Shown piece after piece: positions 33,640 to 42,945 of a stretch of DNA of 64,000 bases; position 1 is the first letter of the stretch, and each line of letters opens with the position of its first letter. The notes beneath the pieces were generated by a model, which saw only the letters and a list, made by a program, of their open reading frames with translations, ran no database searches and had not been told where the DNA came from. The position numbers and the translations under genes were made by a program. The DNA comes from Diphasiastrum complanatum (Eukaryota > Streptophyta > Lycopodiopsida > Lycopodiales > Lycopodiaceae): positions 62,726,642-62,790,641 of the forward strand of contig CM055099.1 of the NCBI GenBank assembly GCA_029204225.1, read 5' to 3'.

Positions 33640-35947
33640 AAATCAAGAGAGAATATGAGTCTGTAAATTTATAAAGACCCCTATAGAAAAAATCGCGAAG
33701 TTTGATTTTTGCAAGGAAATAAGCTCTTGGCAGTTACTCCACCCACTTAAAACTCAGAGTTTTACGATGAGTCAAATTGAGAATGGTAGGAAGCTGTAGC
33801 TCATATACAACTGAGCACTTTTGCTTTTTATAGCGTTCAATTCCGAACTCAGACGGAGATGATATGAGGATCGAAAATAGACAAATAAAATACAAGTTTG
33901 ATTGAGGGTTAAAAAAACAAAAAGTCTTGAAAAAAATTGAAAAGTAATAATTACAAGATTTCATTAACTTAGTAGTGTTAGGCTCATCGATTTGATCACT
34001 TTTTGTTTTTACTGCACTGAAATCCGAGCTTAAACAAGGAAGCTACGGAAGTTAAAAGAAAAACTGGTAAAATGGATTATATACAACTAGAAGGGGGGTA
34101 TGAAAAAAATCAAAATTGAATTCAATAATTTTTTTGGAATCTATGAAACATTCCTATGCTCATAGAAGAATAGAAAGAATCGTCAAAAATCTGAAAATTG
34201 TCGGCAAATTTCTTTTTTTTTTACAGGTTGCTCTTCTGGTGTAACTTGGGTGCTCGTCAAAAAAATTTGTGACAACAGAATGGATCGTGCTAGAGAGAAA
34301 AAACAGGAAAAATCTCAACCGACGAAATTTAGAAAGAGAAAAATCTCAACCAACGGAATTTAGAGAGAGCTCTAGAGAGGATGTGACTGACGTCGGGTAG
34401 TGGTCGAAGAGAGAAGGTGACCGACGTCGGCTACGTTACCGACGTCGGGGTAGCCGACGAAGAGAGAGAGGAACGTAGAGAGAGAGACCAAGTAACCGAC
34501 GCGTTAAATCCAATCTCGGCCGAGGGAACGCGTTGGTTGCAGTCTCAACCGAAGGAACGCTCTCGACTGAAGGAACGCTCTCGACTGAGGAGGAGGACGA
34601 GAAGCAATTGAGGAGACACAGATCGCAATGGGACGTGGGCACAGATGCATTCAGCTTATGCATCATCATCAATGTGAAGTGTATCAGTGCATGTACTGAT
34701 TGATCACTGATCAGCGTATGTATTGATTGATCTGTGCTGTTGTGTGTTGATAGTAGTGACCTGAAGCCTGACACTCTAGCCTGCTTGTCAGCACAGCTCC
34801 GGAGCTGACGGATGGAAAGCGCGGGTTAATATATTAGCTCAGCTTGCTGCTCTACCATGGGGTTTACATCGCCACCCATCCTCATATATTGGTGCTTTGG
34901 AATTGTAAGGAAGATCCAGCACACTGTTTAGGTTGCTATCATCTTGCACTGGGCATATTTGTCAAAAGAAGCGGTGGTTAAATTTGTGCGTAGAAGACAG
35001 GAAGGTGGCTCTCAGTAGTGGGGGCCTCGTAGACACGATTAGTCTTGATATGGAAGCGGAGGGATTTAGAATGTAGAGAGAGAGCGGGGCTAGCGTGCAA
35101 AGTTGAATAGGTTTAGGTTTAGGTTAGGTTAGGGCTTAGGGTTAGGGCTTTAGATAGTTAGGGTTAGGTCTTTTGATTTTTATAATCAAACTTCAAATTG
35201 AAGAAATCAAAATTTTCTTACAAAGGACATGAAACTTCAAAATTGAAAATTGAAGTGCTTCTCTCTCACTTGGAAAGAATCCACAAAAGAAAATTTCAAA
35301 ATTCTGGCAATTCTGGCCCATCTCCACAAATTTGATCATAACTTACTCAGTATTGATCCAAATCACACAAACTTAGTACCTATGAAAAGCTAATAACAAG
35401 CTCTATCAAGCTATAGTATCAGATAAATGATTTAATATGATTTGATAGGTCGAATTAACAACAAAACAGGACTGAAAATTTTGAAGAAAGAAAACTAACA
35501 AAACTAGAGCTAGGAATCAAGATTTGTCATAACTTTCTGGATACTAATCCAAATGACCTGCCATATGGATCAGATCAAAGCTAAGAGAATGCTCTAAAAT
35601 CCTATCAAAGAAACTAGAAATTAAAACTCAGATCAGATCTGAAAAATTCAAATCAACTGAAAGCAAAATCCTAGTCACCTATTTTGATAGCTCTTGGGAA
35701 AAGTGCAATAACTTTTGCATCTCTTATCCTGTTGCCTTGAAAATTGGTGCAAATTAGAGCTAGAACAAATCTCTACAAACTTGTTGAATCAAATTAGAAA
35801 TAAAAAAACAAAATTAAATTTCAAAAATTCATCTGAACAGAACCGAAAAATTCAAAGCTAAAAACTAGCAAAAAGAAAGTTACAAAAACAATAAACTCAT
35901 CAAATCTAATGGAATTCTCATAGAATCATCATGAATCATGGATCTAT
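33640..35947 (-). other. Leader of element I with several short repeat blocks
   Basis: About 2.3 kb between primer site and cargo frame. It contains a telomere-like tract (35104-35168), three CGACGTCGG copies (about 34388, 34423, 34439), a 31-base near-duplicate AAATCTCAACC(G/A)ACG... (34311-34369), and a run of CTC(A/G)AC(C/T)GAAGGAACG units (about 34540-34590). The part from 35200 to 35950 is AT-rich and featureless. No protein frame is convincing. Confidence 0.6.
35104..35168 (+). repeat. Interstitial telomere-like tract
   Basis: About 65 bases made of TTTAGG, TTAGG and TTAGGG units, including TTAGGGCTTAGGGTTAGGGC and GGTTTAGGTTTAGG. These are degenerate forms of the plant telomere repeat TTTAGGG. 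The tract lies inside element I, so it moved with a transposon. Confidence 0.75.
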
Positions 35948-35959
35948 GCTCTAATACCA
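35948..35959 (-). promoter_or_regulatory. Primer-binding site of element I
   Basis: The plus strand reads GCTCTAATACCA, so the minus strand reads TGGTATTAGAGC, one change from the initiator-tRNA-Met site. It fixes the minus orientation of element I and shows it is primed like Copia elements. Confidence 0.85.
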
Positions 35960-35964
35960 AGAAA

Positions 35965-36496
35965 TTTCATGTTCCAAATCTAAGCAAATAGTAATTACAA
36001 TGGAAGTAAAGTTAAGAGCAAGAAAAGTACAAAGCATTCAAGATAGCATATCCATAGAAAGCTAGAAACAATGAGATCTCAATGGAATCACATTAGTAAA
36101 AGAAGAGTACAAAGCAATGTAAATGAGCATGGATTCATGTAGATAGGGCACATGAGACCTAGCAATGGAGATCCCTATGGCTCACATTCACAAGAAAGCT
36201 AGAAGCTCTCACTTGCAAATGAGCCAAAAGATTCACAAATTGATGTCTCTTGCCTAGTGATAGACAATGCTCTTTCTTAACTAAACTTAACTATCTTGAG
36301 GGATAGTTAGCCCTTGTTAAGTACTATTCAAACTACATTGGGCCCTTATTGGCCTATTATCCTTATTAGTTACTTTGAAGGGCCTAAAGAGGGAACCGCC
36401 TTGTTCTTAAGGCTAATAGCTCCTTCTGGGCCTACAAAGCTTACAATGGACATTATTTTGCCTTGAAAAGCACTGATGTACTAAAAGTACATGACA
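35965..36496 (-). repeat. 5' LTR of element I
   Basis: 532 bases, starting TTTCATGTTCC (first bases mutated) and ending ACATGACA. It contains 88 bases (about 36328-36420) absent from the partner LTR. The primer site lies five bases to the left. Confidence 0.93.
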
Positions 36497-36501
36497 TGGA
36501 C

Positions 36502-37975
36502 ATTAGAGCCACTGCCAGAAAACAGAAAAATAGTCAACTGCAAGTGGGTGTACAAGAAGAAGATGAAATCTGATGGCACCATTGGCCACTACAAAGCAAG
36601 GCTTGTCGCGAAGGGCTACACGCAGAGATATGGTGTTGACTATTTCGACACATATTCGCCCATTGTGAAGATGACAAGCATAAGGCTACTCCTTACATAC
36701 GCCACACAGTACAATCTGGAAATTCACCAGATTGACGTGAAAATAGCCTTTCTCCACGGAGATCTAGAGGAGGAAATCTTCATGAAGCGACCTGAAGGCT
36801 ATGAAGACCCCGACAATCGACAATATGTTTGTCGATTGCAGAGATGCATCTATGGTCTAAAACAGGCATCACGAGCCTGGTATAAAATGCTTGATGGTCT
36901 TCTGAAGTCTCTAGTCTTCAATCCTACTCAACTAGACTGCAATGTCTACATTAAAAGAGTAGGAAAGGATTTTGTGATATTAACCATTTTCGTGGATGAT
37001 TCGCTGATGATAGGAAATTCCTTGATGCTGATCAAAGACATGAAGAGTCAGATTTTTGAAAGCTACGAAATCACAGATCCTGGAGAAGCAACGAAATGCC
37101 TAGGGCTGGAAATCAAAAGAGATCGAACAAAGGGCAAAATGCACTTGAGTTAGTCAGAATATGCCAGAAAAGTGCTAAGGCAGTACCACATGATGGACTA
37201 CAAGGAAAAGGCTACACCAATGATAGCTGGAGCCAAGCTCACGAAGCAAGATTGCCCAAAAGCATAAGAGGAAGAACAGAAGATGGCAAATATACCCTAC
37301 CAGAACTTAATTGGTAGTTTGATGTACTTGACAATTTGTACCAGACCCGATCTAGCTTTCTCTGTTTATGCCTTGATGGCAATTCTCTTCTGATCCTGGC
37401 CTAGCACACTGGCAAATGGCCAAACGAATCCTACAGTATCTGAAGGGTACCCAGAATATGAGATTAACCTATAGAGCTGAAAACGAAGAAAAGAGATTCG
37501 AACTGCATCACTACAATGATGCGAGCTAGGCGAGCTGCAAAGATGACAGCAAGTCCATTACTGGAGGATGTACAATAGCGTGCGGAGCTGCAATCAGCTG
37601 GATATGCAAAAAACAAATCCTCTTGCGAAGCTGAATATGTCGCAGCTTCAAAGGTTGTGAATGAGGTAGTGTGGCTACAAATGATGCTGGAGGCAATCGG
37701 GATACCACGAAAGGGGCCAAGCACAATGATGATGGACTTTCAAAGTGCCATCTATCTATCCCATGATCCTGTCTTCCATTCAAAGACAAAGCACATACCT
37801 CTGAAGTACCATCACATTTGAGATTTGATTTCGAAAGAAGAGCTCCAGGTCCAGTTCATAAAATCAGAAAATATGATTGTAGATCTACTCACGAAACCGC
37901 TCAACAAGCCACTCTTTGCAAAGCAAAGAAAGACAATTGGATTAAACGAACAAAGCTGCAGGGTTCAAGAGGGAG
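36502..37975 (+). pseudogene. Copia H: reverse transcriptase and RNase H
   Basis: Resumes after element I. An open stretch to about 37150 carries [14 protein letters not shown] (36536-36577), [37 protein letters not shown] (about 36727-36783), [16 protein letters not shown] (36847-36893) and the active-site box FVDDSLMIG (about 36990-37016), with Phe where Tyr is usual but both Asp kept. After a TAG at about 37150 come scattered RNase H pieces: SKTKHIPLKYHH region (about 37780-37815) and DLLTKPLNKPLFAKQRKTIG (about 37880-37940). Stops disable it. It leads into the polypurine tract and 3' LTR. Confidence 0.88.
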
Positions 37976-38794
37976 TGTTAGAAATGGTGAATTCTTGCAA
38001 CTTTGTCGTTGCACAAAAAAGAAACGAAGGTTGAACGAGAACGATTCATGACAGTCAACGTCCCTTGACTTGAAGCACGAATGATTCGCGAATCATTCGT
38101 GAATCATAAGCACACCTCCAGGACCGCAAACCGCAAAGGGACGCAAAACGAGAAACTACGAAAGAAGTGAAAAGAACGAAAGCAAACGGGAGATTACGAA
38201 ACAAACGAAGAGGAATCTTTCGCGCTACCAGCTGACAGCTTAATGGGCTTGGAGTCGTAGACTTCATGCCCAGCTGAAATGAGTGTCAACAATGGAGACT
38301 AACTAACTAGTTGATTAGCGTTAACTAGTCTTGTGATTCTACGTTTAGCTATCTTGTAAACTCCACACTGTGGAGGTATAAACGATCCTCTCTGGATCAT
38401 AAAAAACGTGTGAAGAAGAAGAGAAGAAGTAGATATGTACCAGACAGAGAGAGACGTAGCGAGTAGAGCAGAAAGGTAAAAATACTAGAGCTGTGCATGA
38501 AAGTCTGCCAACGAGCAGAACACAACGAAAGAGTAGAGTGTCACTCCGCCAACAAGCGAGACACTGACGATCTCACTCTAAAATTATACTGATAATACAG
38601 TCGCTCTATTGTTGTACATCTCCTTGTCTTGTGTTGTGTGTCTTGATTGCTAGAATAAAATATTTTCTGTGATCTATAGACGAGTGTCTAGGATCTTGTA
38701 AACGATTCTACGCAAAAGAAAAATTCAAATACACAAAATTGTTCGCAAAATAAGAAGAAAATGACGAAAACCAAACAGTCTCGCTTCCGCGATA
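37976..38794 (+). repeat. 3' LTR of Copia H
   Basis: 819 bases starting TGTTAGAAATGG after the purine tract GAGGGAG, ending CGCGATA (CA mutated to TA). It keeps the 26-base palindrome at 38076-38101. A TATAAA near 38376 is the likely promoter box; the 5' copy reads CATAAA. Confidence 0.92.
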
Positions 38795-39270
38795 ATTAAG
38801 ACCAAACATCACTTTTGAACAACTTTTATCGCATAATAACTGTTATTGAAATATGTCTATTAGTTGTTGACCTCGGTGATCTGAGGGCACGTGAGATTGA
38901 TGTTACCATCTTGAGCTGTCTAATAAAAAAAATTACCTATTGATTCTTGATCAAGTATCAACATTATGATAGAAGATACTACATTCACTCTTGGATTGAC
39001 AGATGTAGCTAGTATTTCCTACCCACCTTCAACCCTAGATCCAAGCACATCAAGCATCAAAGGAGATGAAGAGGATAAACATGCTATCACACATAGATTC
39101 GTTCCCATGAGAGTGATAGCACAGTTCATAATCAAGGACATGCTTATAATCCACATCTAGCACTAACCATTAACACTACTCAAGCATTGATAAAGCTTAC
39201 TTTTAACGTAAAACTTAGCTTTGGCCTCGTTCCACGCACCGAAGGCCATACTAATGAACTCCATACTTAC

Positions 39271-39451
39271 TTTGTTTGAGAAGGCTATGGCATGAACATC
39301 CATCGCTTTGAGCAAGGGCTTGGCGAGATTCAATCATTCAGCCACTTTTCCCGTGCTATTTTGTTTAAGAAGGCTATAGCACGAATACCCATTGCCTTGA
39401 GCAAGGGATCAGCAAGATTCAACCATTCAACCACTTTTTTCGTGCTAGGAA
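39271..39451 (+). repeat. Two-copy tandem repeat, about 90 bases each
   Basis: Copies 39271-39361 and 39362-39451 share GAAGGCTAT(G/A)GCA(T/C)GAA, TTGAGCAAGGG and the ...AAGATTCAACCATTCAACCAC type end, ending CGTGCTA. Divergence is moderate. Confidence 0.8.
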
Positions 39452-39659
39452 ACGCCATGATGTTCGTTGAGATTGGAACATCACGTAAAACGACATATCA
39501 AGATGAGACAGATGTATCAGACTCAGTAGAAGACATGACGACAGGTAGAAAGTGTAGCGCAGGCATCCCAAAGGGAGCCGAGAACCATGACTTAGCTTCC
39601 TAGCCTTCAACTCTTGCCGTCCAATCCCACTTGACATACAAGCAACCAACTTGCCAACA

Positions 39660-39965
39660 ACGATCAGACTTAACCAACTTGAAGTTAAGAAACCAACATT
39701 GAGATCCAACCTAGCGCCATGCCAGATCGGGGGTCTCGATGTGGGTGACTTCCCTCCAAGCAAGTCGCCCGACATACATCAAACTTAACTAACTCGAAGC
39801 TTCGTCACAAATGAGTAACATCCATTCCAAGCAAGTCGTCTGACTTACATCAGACTTAACCAACTCAAAGCTTCATCACTAGCATTGGAAGCCAACCTGG
39901 TGCCAGCACGCCAGAATGGACAGCCATAAACAGGTAACTTCCACCCAAGCAAGCCATCCAACTCA
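39660..39965 (+). repeat. Three-unit imperfect tandem repeat
   Basis: Units begin near 39662, 39778 and 39856 with ATCA(G/A)ACTTAAC(C/T)AACT and carry CCAAGCAAG(T/C)C(G/A) near their ends. The middle unit is shorter, lacking the CCAACCT(A/G)G(C/T)GCCA part. The repeats reach to about 39965. Confidence 0.7.
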
Positions 39966-40070
39966 GCCAACAGGCTAGAGACCGTTCCCCAAGAGCTTAA
40001 CCCATTCACATTCATACAAGGAACACTCAGAACCACAAGTCACGACAGATATGGAGACAACCAGTTCCTG

Positions 40071-40144
40071 AACCGAATAGTCTCGACAACATACCACTGG
40101 CGCCTCGGACCGAATGGTCCCAACGACATACCGTTGGCGTCCCG
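40071..40144 (+). repeat. Two-copy tandem repeat, about 37 bases
   Basis: Two units starting CCGAAT(A/G)GTC(T/C)C, each with ACATACC(A/G)(C/T)TGGCG(C/T)C. They are adjacent and in the same orientation. Confidence 0.8.
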
Positions 40145-40708
40145 AGATACGACCCTCAATTGCATGCCCGATCAAAAAGTTTGAAGCGCCTTAACTGGCG
40201 ATTTTGCCAAACACTGAAATCCAGAAGGTAATCATAGTCAATTTGAGAGAAATCTTACTTTATTAACAAATCCGAGAAGGTTACATTTCAACTGTGTGAC
40301 CGACCCTAGTCTCCAGGGCGCTGGCATGCCAAGAGAATGCCAGGACAACATTCTAGCAAGGGAGGCTGAGACTTGGTTGGAGCTCGTCCTCAGTCGCAAC
40401 CCGCACTCCCCTATAATATTGGTGGGATTCGCCACCTCCCCTCGTCCTCTTTGTTTGATGGTATCAGCCTTTAAAAGAAAGGTTCCTTCTCAGCCATCAG
40501 CTCCTTGTATCACAAGCAATCATCCAAACCAGGCACGAGTACTAAGACTCATCACGAATACGTACAAGCAAGACACTCAGGCAGGTTTACTAACAGGTAA
40601 CAAAGACAAGGTCCCCCTTTGAGATAGCCCTGCCAAAGGACCTTTTCCTAGCCACACCCATACAGATTGATCAAAAAATCAGCCCACAGAAAATACCCTT
40701 CCAACTAT

Positions 40709-41098
40709 CCGTGCTTTCACCAGTAAGCAGCACATTGTTGATACCATCCCACCAAATCTGGTCGATAGCCCTTATAGCTAAACGATCGGCAGCTATCCCG
40801 CATCGACAGCTAACCACCCATGCTTTACACCCAAACTCGAGCAACATCTCTGTATCAATGGTTAACTCGTACAGTTCGAATATGTCACCCTGCACCTCAC
40901 AAGGCATAGACCGTGCTTTCACCTACCTAGGCAGCACATTGTCTCATCTATCCTACGTGGAGACGGCGCCAGGCCCGAACCGCGAGAACTGACCATGCTT
41001 ACACCTCAAGGGCAGCACCTTGACTCATCAAGTCCCTCGTTTTGCCGACCACCCCGACCATGGATGCACCCGTGCTTACACTGTGGGCAGCACCTTGC
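40709..41098 (+). repeat. Five dispersed copies of a GTGCTT-ACACC...GCAGCAC motif
   Basis: The pattern CGTGCTT(T)(C/A)CACC, a 5-8 base gap, then GGCAGCAC(A/C)TTG recurs at about 40709, 40818 (weak), 40911, 40992 and 41070. Spacing is roughly 80-110 bases, so this may be a decayed tandem array. Confidence 0.65.
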
Positions 41099-41117
41099 AC
41101 AATAGTTGTCCTACCAA

Positions 41118-41865
41118 AACTTGCATAATCGGCTGCCATTCACAAGATTGTCAAATCTTGTACCATCTAGGTGTTCCAAGACCACTGCTCCATAAGATAA
41201 TATCTCTTTGAATTTATATGGTCCTTCACTTGTAAATTTTAACTTTCTCTTGATCAATTTAAAGCAAGATCTCCTTCTTTCAGATCCTTCTTATGTGATC
41301 GACAGTCGTGCCATGCCTTGCAACGAGCTTTTTCCGCTGTTAAGGCGTGAACTGCCATCAATCTAGTTTCACATAACTTATGTAAAGCCTCATGATGGAG
41401 TTGTAAAGATTTAGCGTCATCCAAGCGTTCTATTGCTGCTATGCATAGTGATGAAACTAAAAATTCTATTGGCATAACTACATCTTGGCCATACACAAGT
41501 TGAAATGGCGTCTGATTGTACTCACTTTATAAGTTGTTCTAAATGCCCATAATGCTGCATGTAGTTTATGTTCCCAATCAGAACAACTTGCGTCCACTGT
41601 CTTTGTCATAATACTACAAAGAATCTCATTGGAAGATTCTACTTGTCCATTACCCCTTGGATAATACAGAGTACTAAACCGATGAATAACAAAAAAGTCC
41701 TCCAATAGACACTTTATCGTTTCATTGACAAAATGTGTTCCCTGATCATTGACAATCTCAATAGGACAACCAAATCGAACAATGATATTCTCATACAGAA
41801 ATTTTGTAGTAGATTTTGCATCAGCTACACGAACTGCTCGTGCTTCATCACATGCTTTAAACTAA
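41118..41865 (-). pseudogene. Ty3/Gypsy integrase (G family), inverted
   Basis: Minus-strand remnant. From 41860 downward: KFLYENIIVRFGCPIEIVND, QGTHFV, then HRFSTLYYPRGNGQVESSNE (about 41690-41625) with the conserved Gly-Gln-Val-Glu catalytic Glu, WEHKLHAALWAFRTTYK (about 41570-41520), and MYGQDVVMPIEF (41496-41460). The C-terminal domain GPYKFKEILSYGAVVLEHLD and VNGSRLCKFW ends at a stop near 41119. The N-terminal zinc site is missing. At 41865 it abuts Gypsy gag on the opposite strand, so an inversion or deletion joined them. At least three frameshifts. Confidence 0.85.
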
Positions 41866-42458
41866 GAAAGTTCCTGGAAGATCCGTTTGTCCTGCTGAGC
41901 AAACTGAAGATAGGAAAGAGAAAAAGGGTCACAAACTATATAGAATGGGTCAAACATCTAAGATCCGAGTGCAACGTAGCCCTAACCCCCGATCATGCGA
42001 TTATTGTGTGGTTCCTTGCGGGGTTGCCACAAAGTATCAGAAGAGAACTTAAAAAATGGAAGCAGTACACTACATTGCAGGAAGTAATGGAAGATGCCAT
42101 CAGGGAGGAAGATGAGGGTTCAGACGATGAATCTTATCCAGCCACCCATACTCCAACTCCTTCAGTAGTGTCATCATCCAATGCATCCAACCTATCCATT
42201 GAGCTGCTGATGGAACAAATGACAAAGTTACACAAACAACAGATGGAACAACTGACGGCTCAGTTTGATCATAAACTGAAGGCCTTGTTGGGAGCTGTAG
42301 CACCAATTTCCAATCCACCGGAACAAAACGAGCTGCAGTATCCCCGCCTAGAAAATGTATGGTGTTCAGTTTGCACTCAGAATCATACAGCCAATGAGTG
42401 TCCGGTGTTAAAGCAAAACCTAAGATTGACACAGAGATGTTGCCATCTATGCAACGCA
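41866..42458 (+). pseudogene. Ty3/Gypsy gag fragment (G3), mostly open
   Basis: Gag sequence on the plus strand within a 258-codon frame. It parallels the G1 gag: KFLEDPFVLLSKLKIGKRK (41866-41923), IEWVKHLRSECNVAL, LAGLPQSIRRELKKWKQY (about 42017-42070), EEDEGSDDESY, a Gln/Lys-rich helix, and knuckle CSVCTQNHTANEC (about 42364-42402) followed by a half knuckle CCHLCN (about 42440). The N-terminal part is lost at the inversion point. Right after CHLCN the sequence jumps to RT, so the rest of gag, protease and the front of RT are deleted. Confidence 0.85.
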
Positions 42459-42945
42459 AGATCAGCACAAGACAACATTTGCCACAGAATGGAGAACCTA
42501 TGCCTATAAGGTGATGTCGTTTGGACTTTGCAATGCTCCAAATACCTTTCAACAAGTTATGCAGACAACATTCAAAGAATATTTGCAAAAAATTTTGGAG
42601 ATTTTATTGGATGATCTGTGTGTGCACGAACCAAATTCGGAACACTTATCCAATCTGGAAAAGGTGCTAACAAGATGCCGCGAATATCAGATATGCCACG
42701 GACTTGTCAAAGATAAAGATCATTGTCAATCTGCCATCACCAGGAACGATCTGCGGAGTCTACATTTTCATGGGTCATGCTAACTATTGTATAAAACCAA
42801 GGTGATCAAGGGAAATTTGAAGTTCACAGGCGAAAGCCCGTTCCAAGTAAAGGAGATCCTCAGCCATGGAGCCGTGAACCTCGACCAATTAGATGGGACA
42901 CCATTCGACACGCCAATCAATGGTAGCTATTTTCATAGGTATTGG
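42459..42945 (+). pseudogene. Ty3/Gypsy RT core and integrase C-terminus (G3)
   Basis: Starts in the RT with HKTTFATEWRTYAYKVMSFG (about 42465-42525), then LCNAPNTFQQVMQTTFKEYL, and an active-site box LLDDLCVH (about 42604-42627) with both Asp kept, unlike G1. It runs through HLSNLEKVLTRCREYQI. The frame shifts and, from about 42815, jumps to an integrase C-terminal domain: LKFTGESPFQVKEILSHGAV (about 42820-42880) and TPINGSYFHRY. RNase H and most of integrase are deleted. Confidence 0.8.

Larger units (their letters stand above)
31103..36496 (-). mobile_element. LTR element I (minus strand) with unidentified cargo frame
   Basis: Bounded by LTRs 31103-31546 and 35965-36496 with inverted ends TGTCATGT/ACATGACA and an exact 5-bp target duplication TGGAC (31098-31102 and 36497-36501) in the RT of H. 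On the minus strand, the primer site TGGTATTAGAGC is the complement of 35948-35959 and a GGGGGAG polypurine tract lies at about 31547-31553. Between them I find no protease, integrase, RT or RNase H. Instead there is a 2.3-kb leader with repeats and an acidic frame of about 590 codons in pieces (33633 to 31858). It is therefore a non-autonomous LTR element with non-canonical cargo. Confidence 0.9.
27683..38794 (+). mobile_element. Copia element H, interrupted by element I
   Basis: Copia element with LTRs at 27683-28499 and 37976-38794, primer site TGGTATCAGAAC at 28500, gag to integrase (28542-31097), insertion of element I (31103-36496), then RT to RNase H (36502-37975). GTTAA and ATTAA flank the ends, a 4-of-5 target duplication. 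The LTRs differ at several dozen sites, so H is older than E, F and I. The element has the best open pol frame of the window (28908-30797), but gag stops, an RNase H disrupted by stops and the insertion inactivate it. Confidence 0.9.
38795..41117. other. Repeat-rich non-coding region beside inverted Gypsy integrase
   Basis: No convincing gene. It is less AT-rich than its surroundings from about 40000 on. Four sets of imperfect tandem repeats are listed separately. On the minus strand it follows the Gypsy integrase end at 41118, and the complement of AATAAA stands near 40258, so much of it may be the 3' region or a long LTR of that Gypsy element. No LTR edge or primer site could be fixed. Confidence 0.45.

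Noticed and set aside
40238-40435. Minus-strand 65-codon frame in the GC-richer block
   Set aside because: Openness follows from higher GC; it ends at an AATAAA-like signal and shows no domain.
39700-41105. Possible CRISPR-like array because of spaced repeats
   Set aside because: Repeats are few, diverged and of unequal spacing, and the DNA is plant nuclear; decayed tandem repeats explain it.
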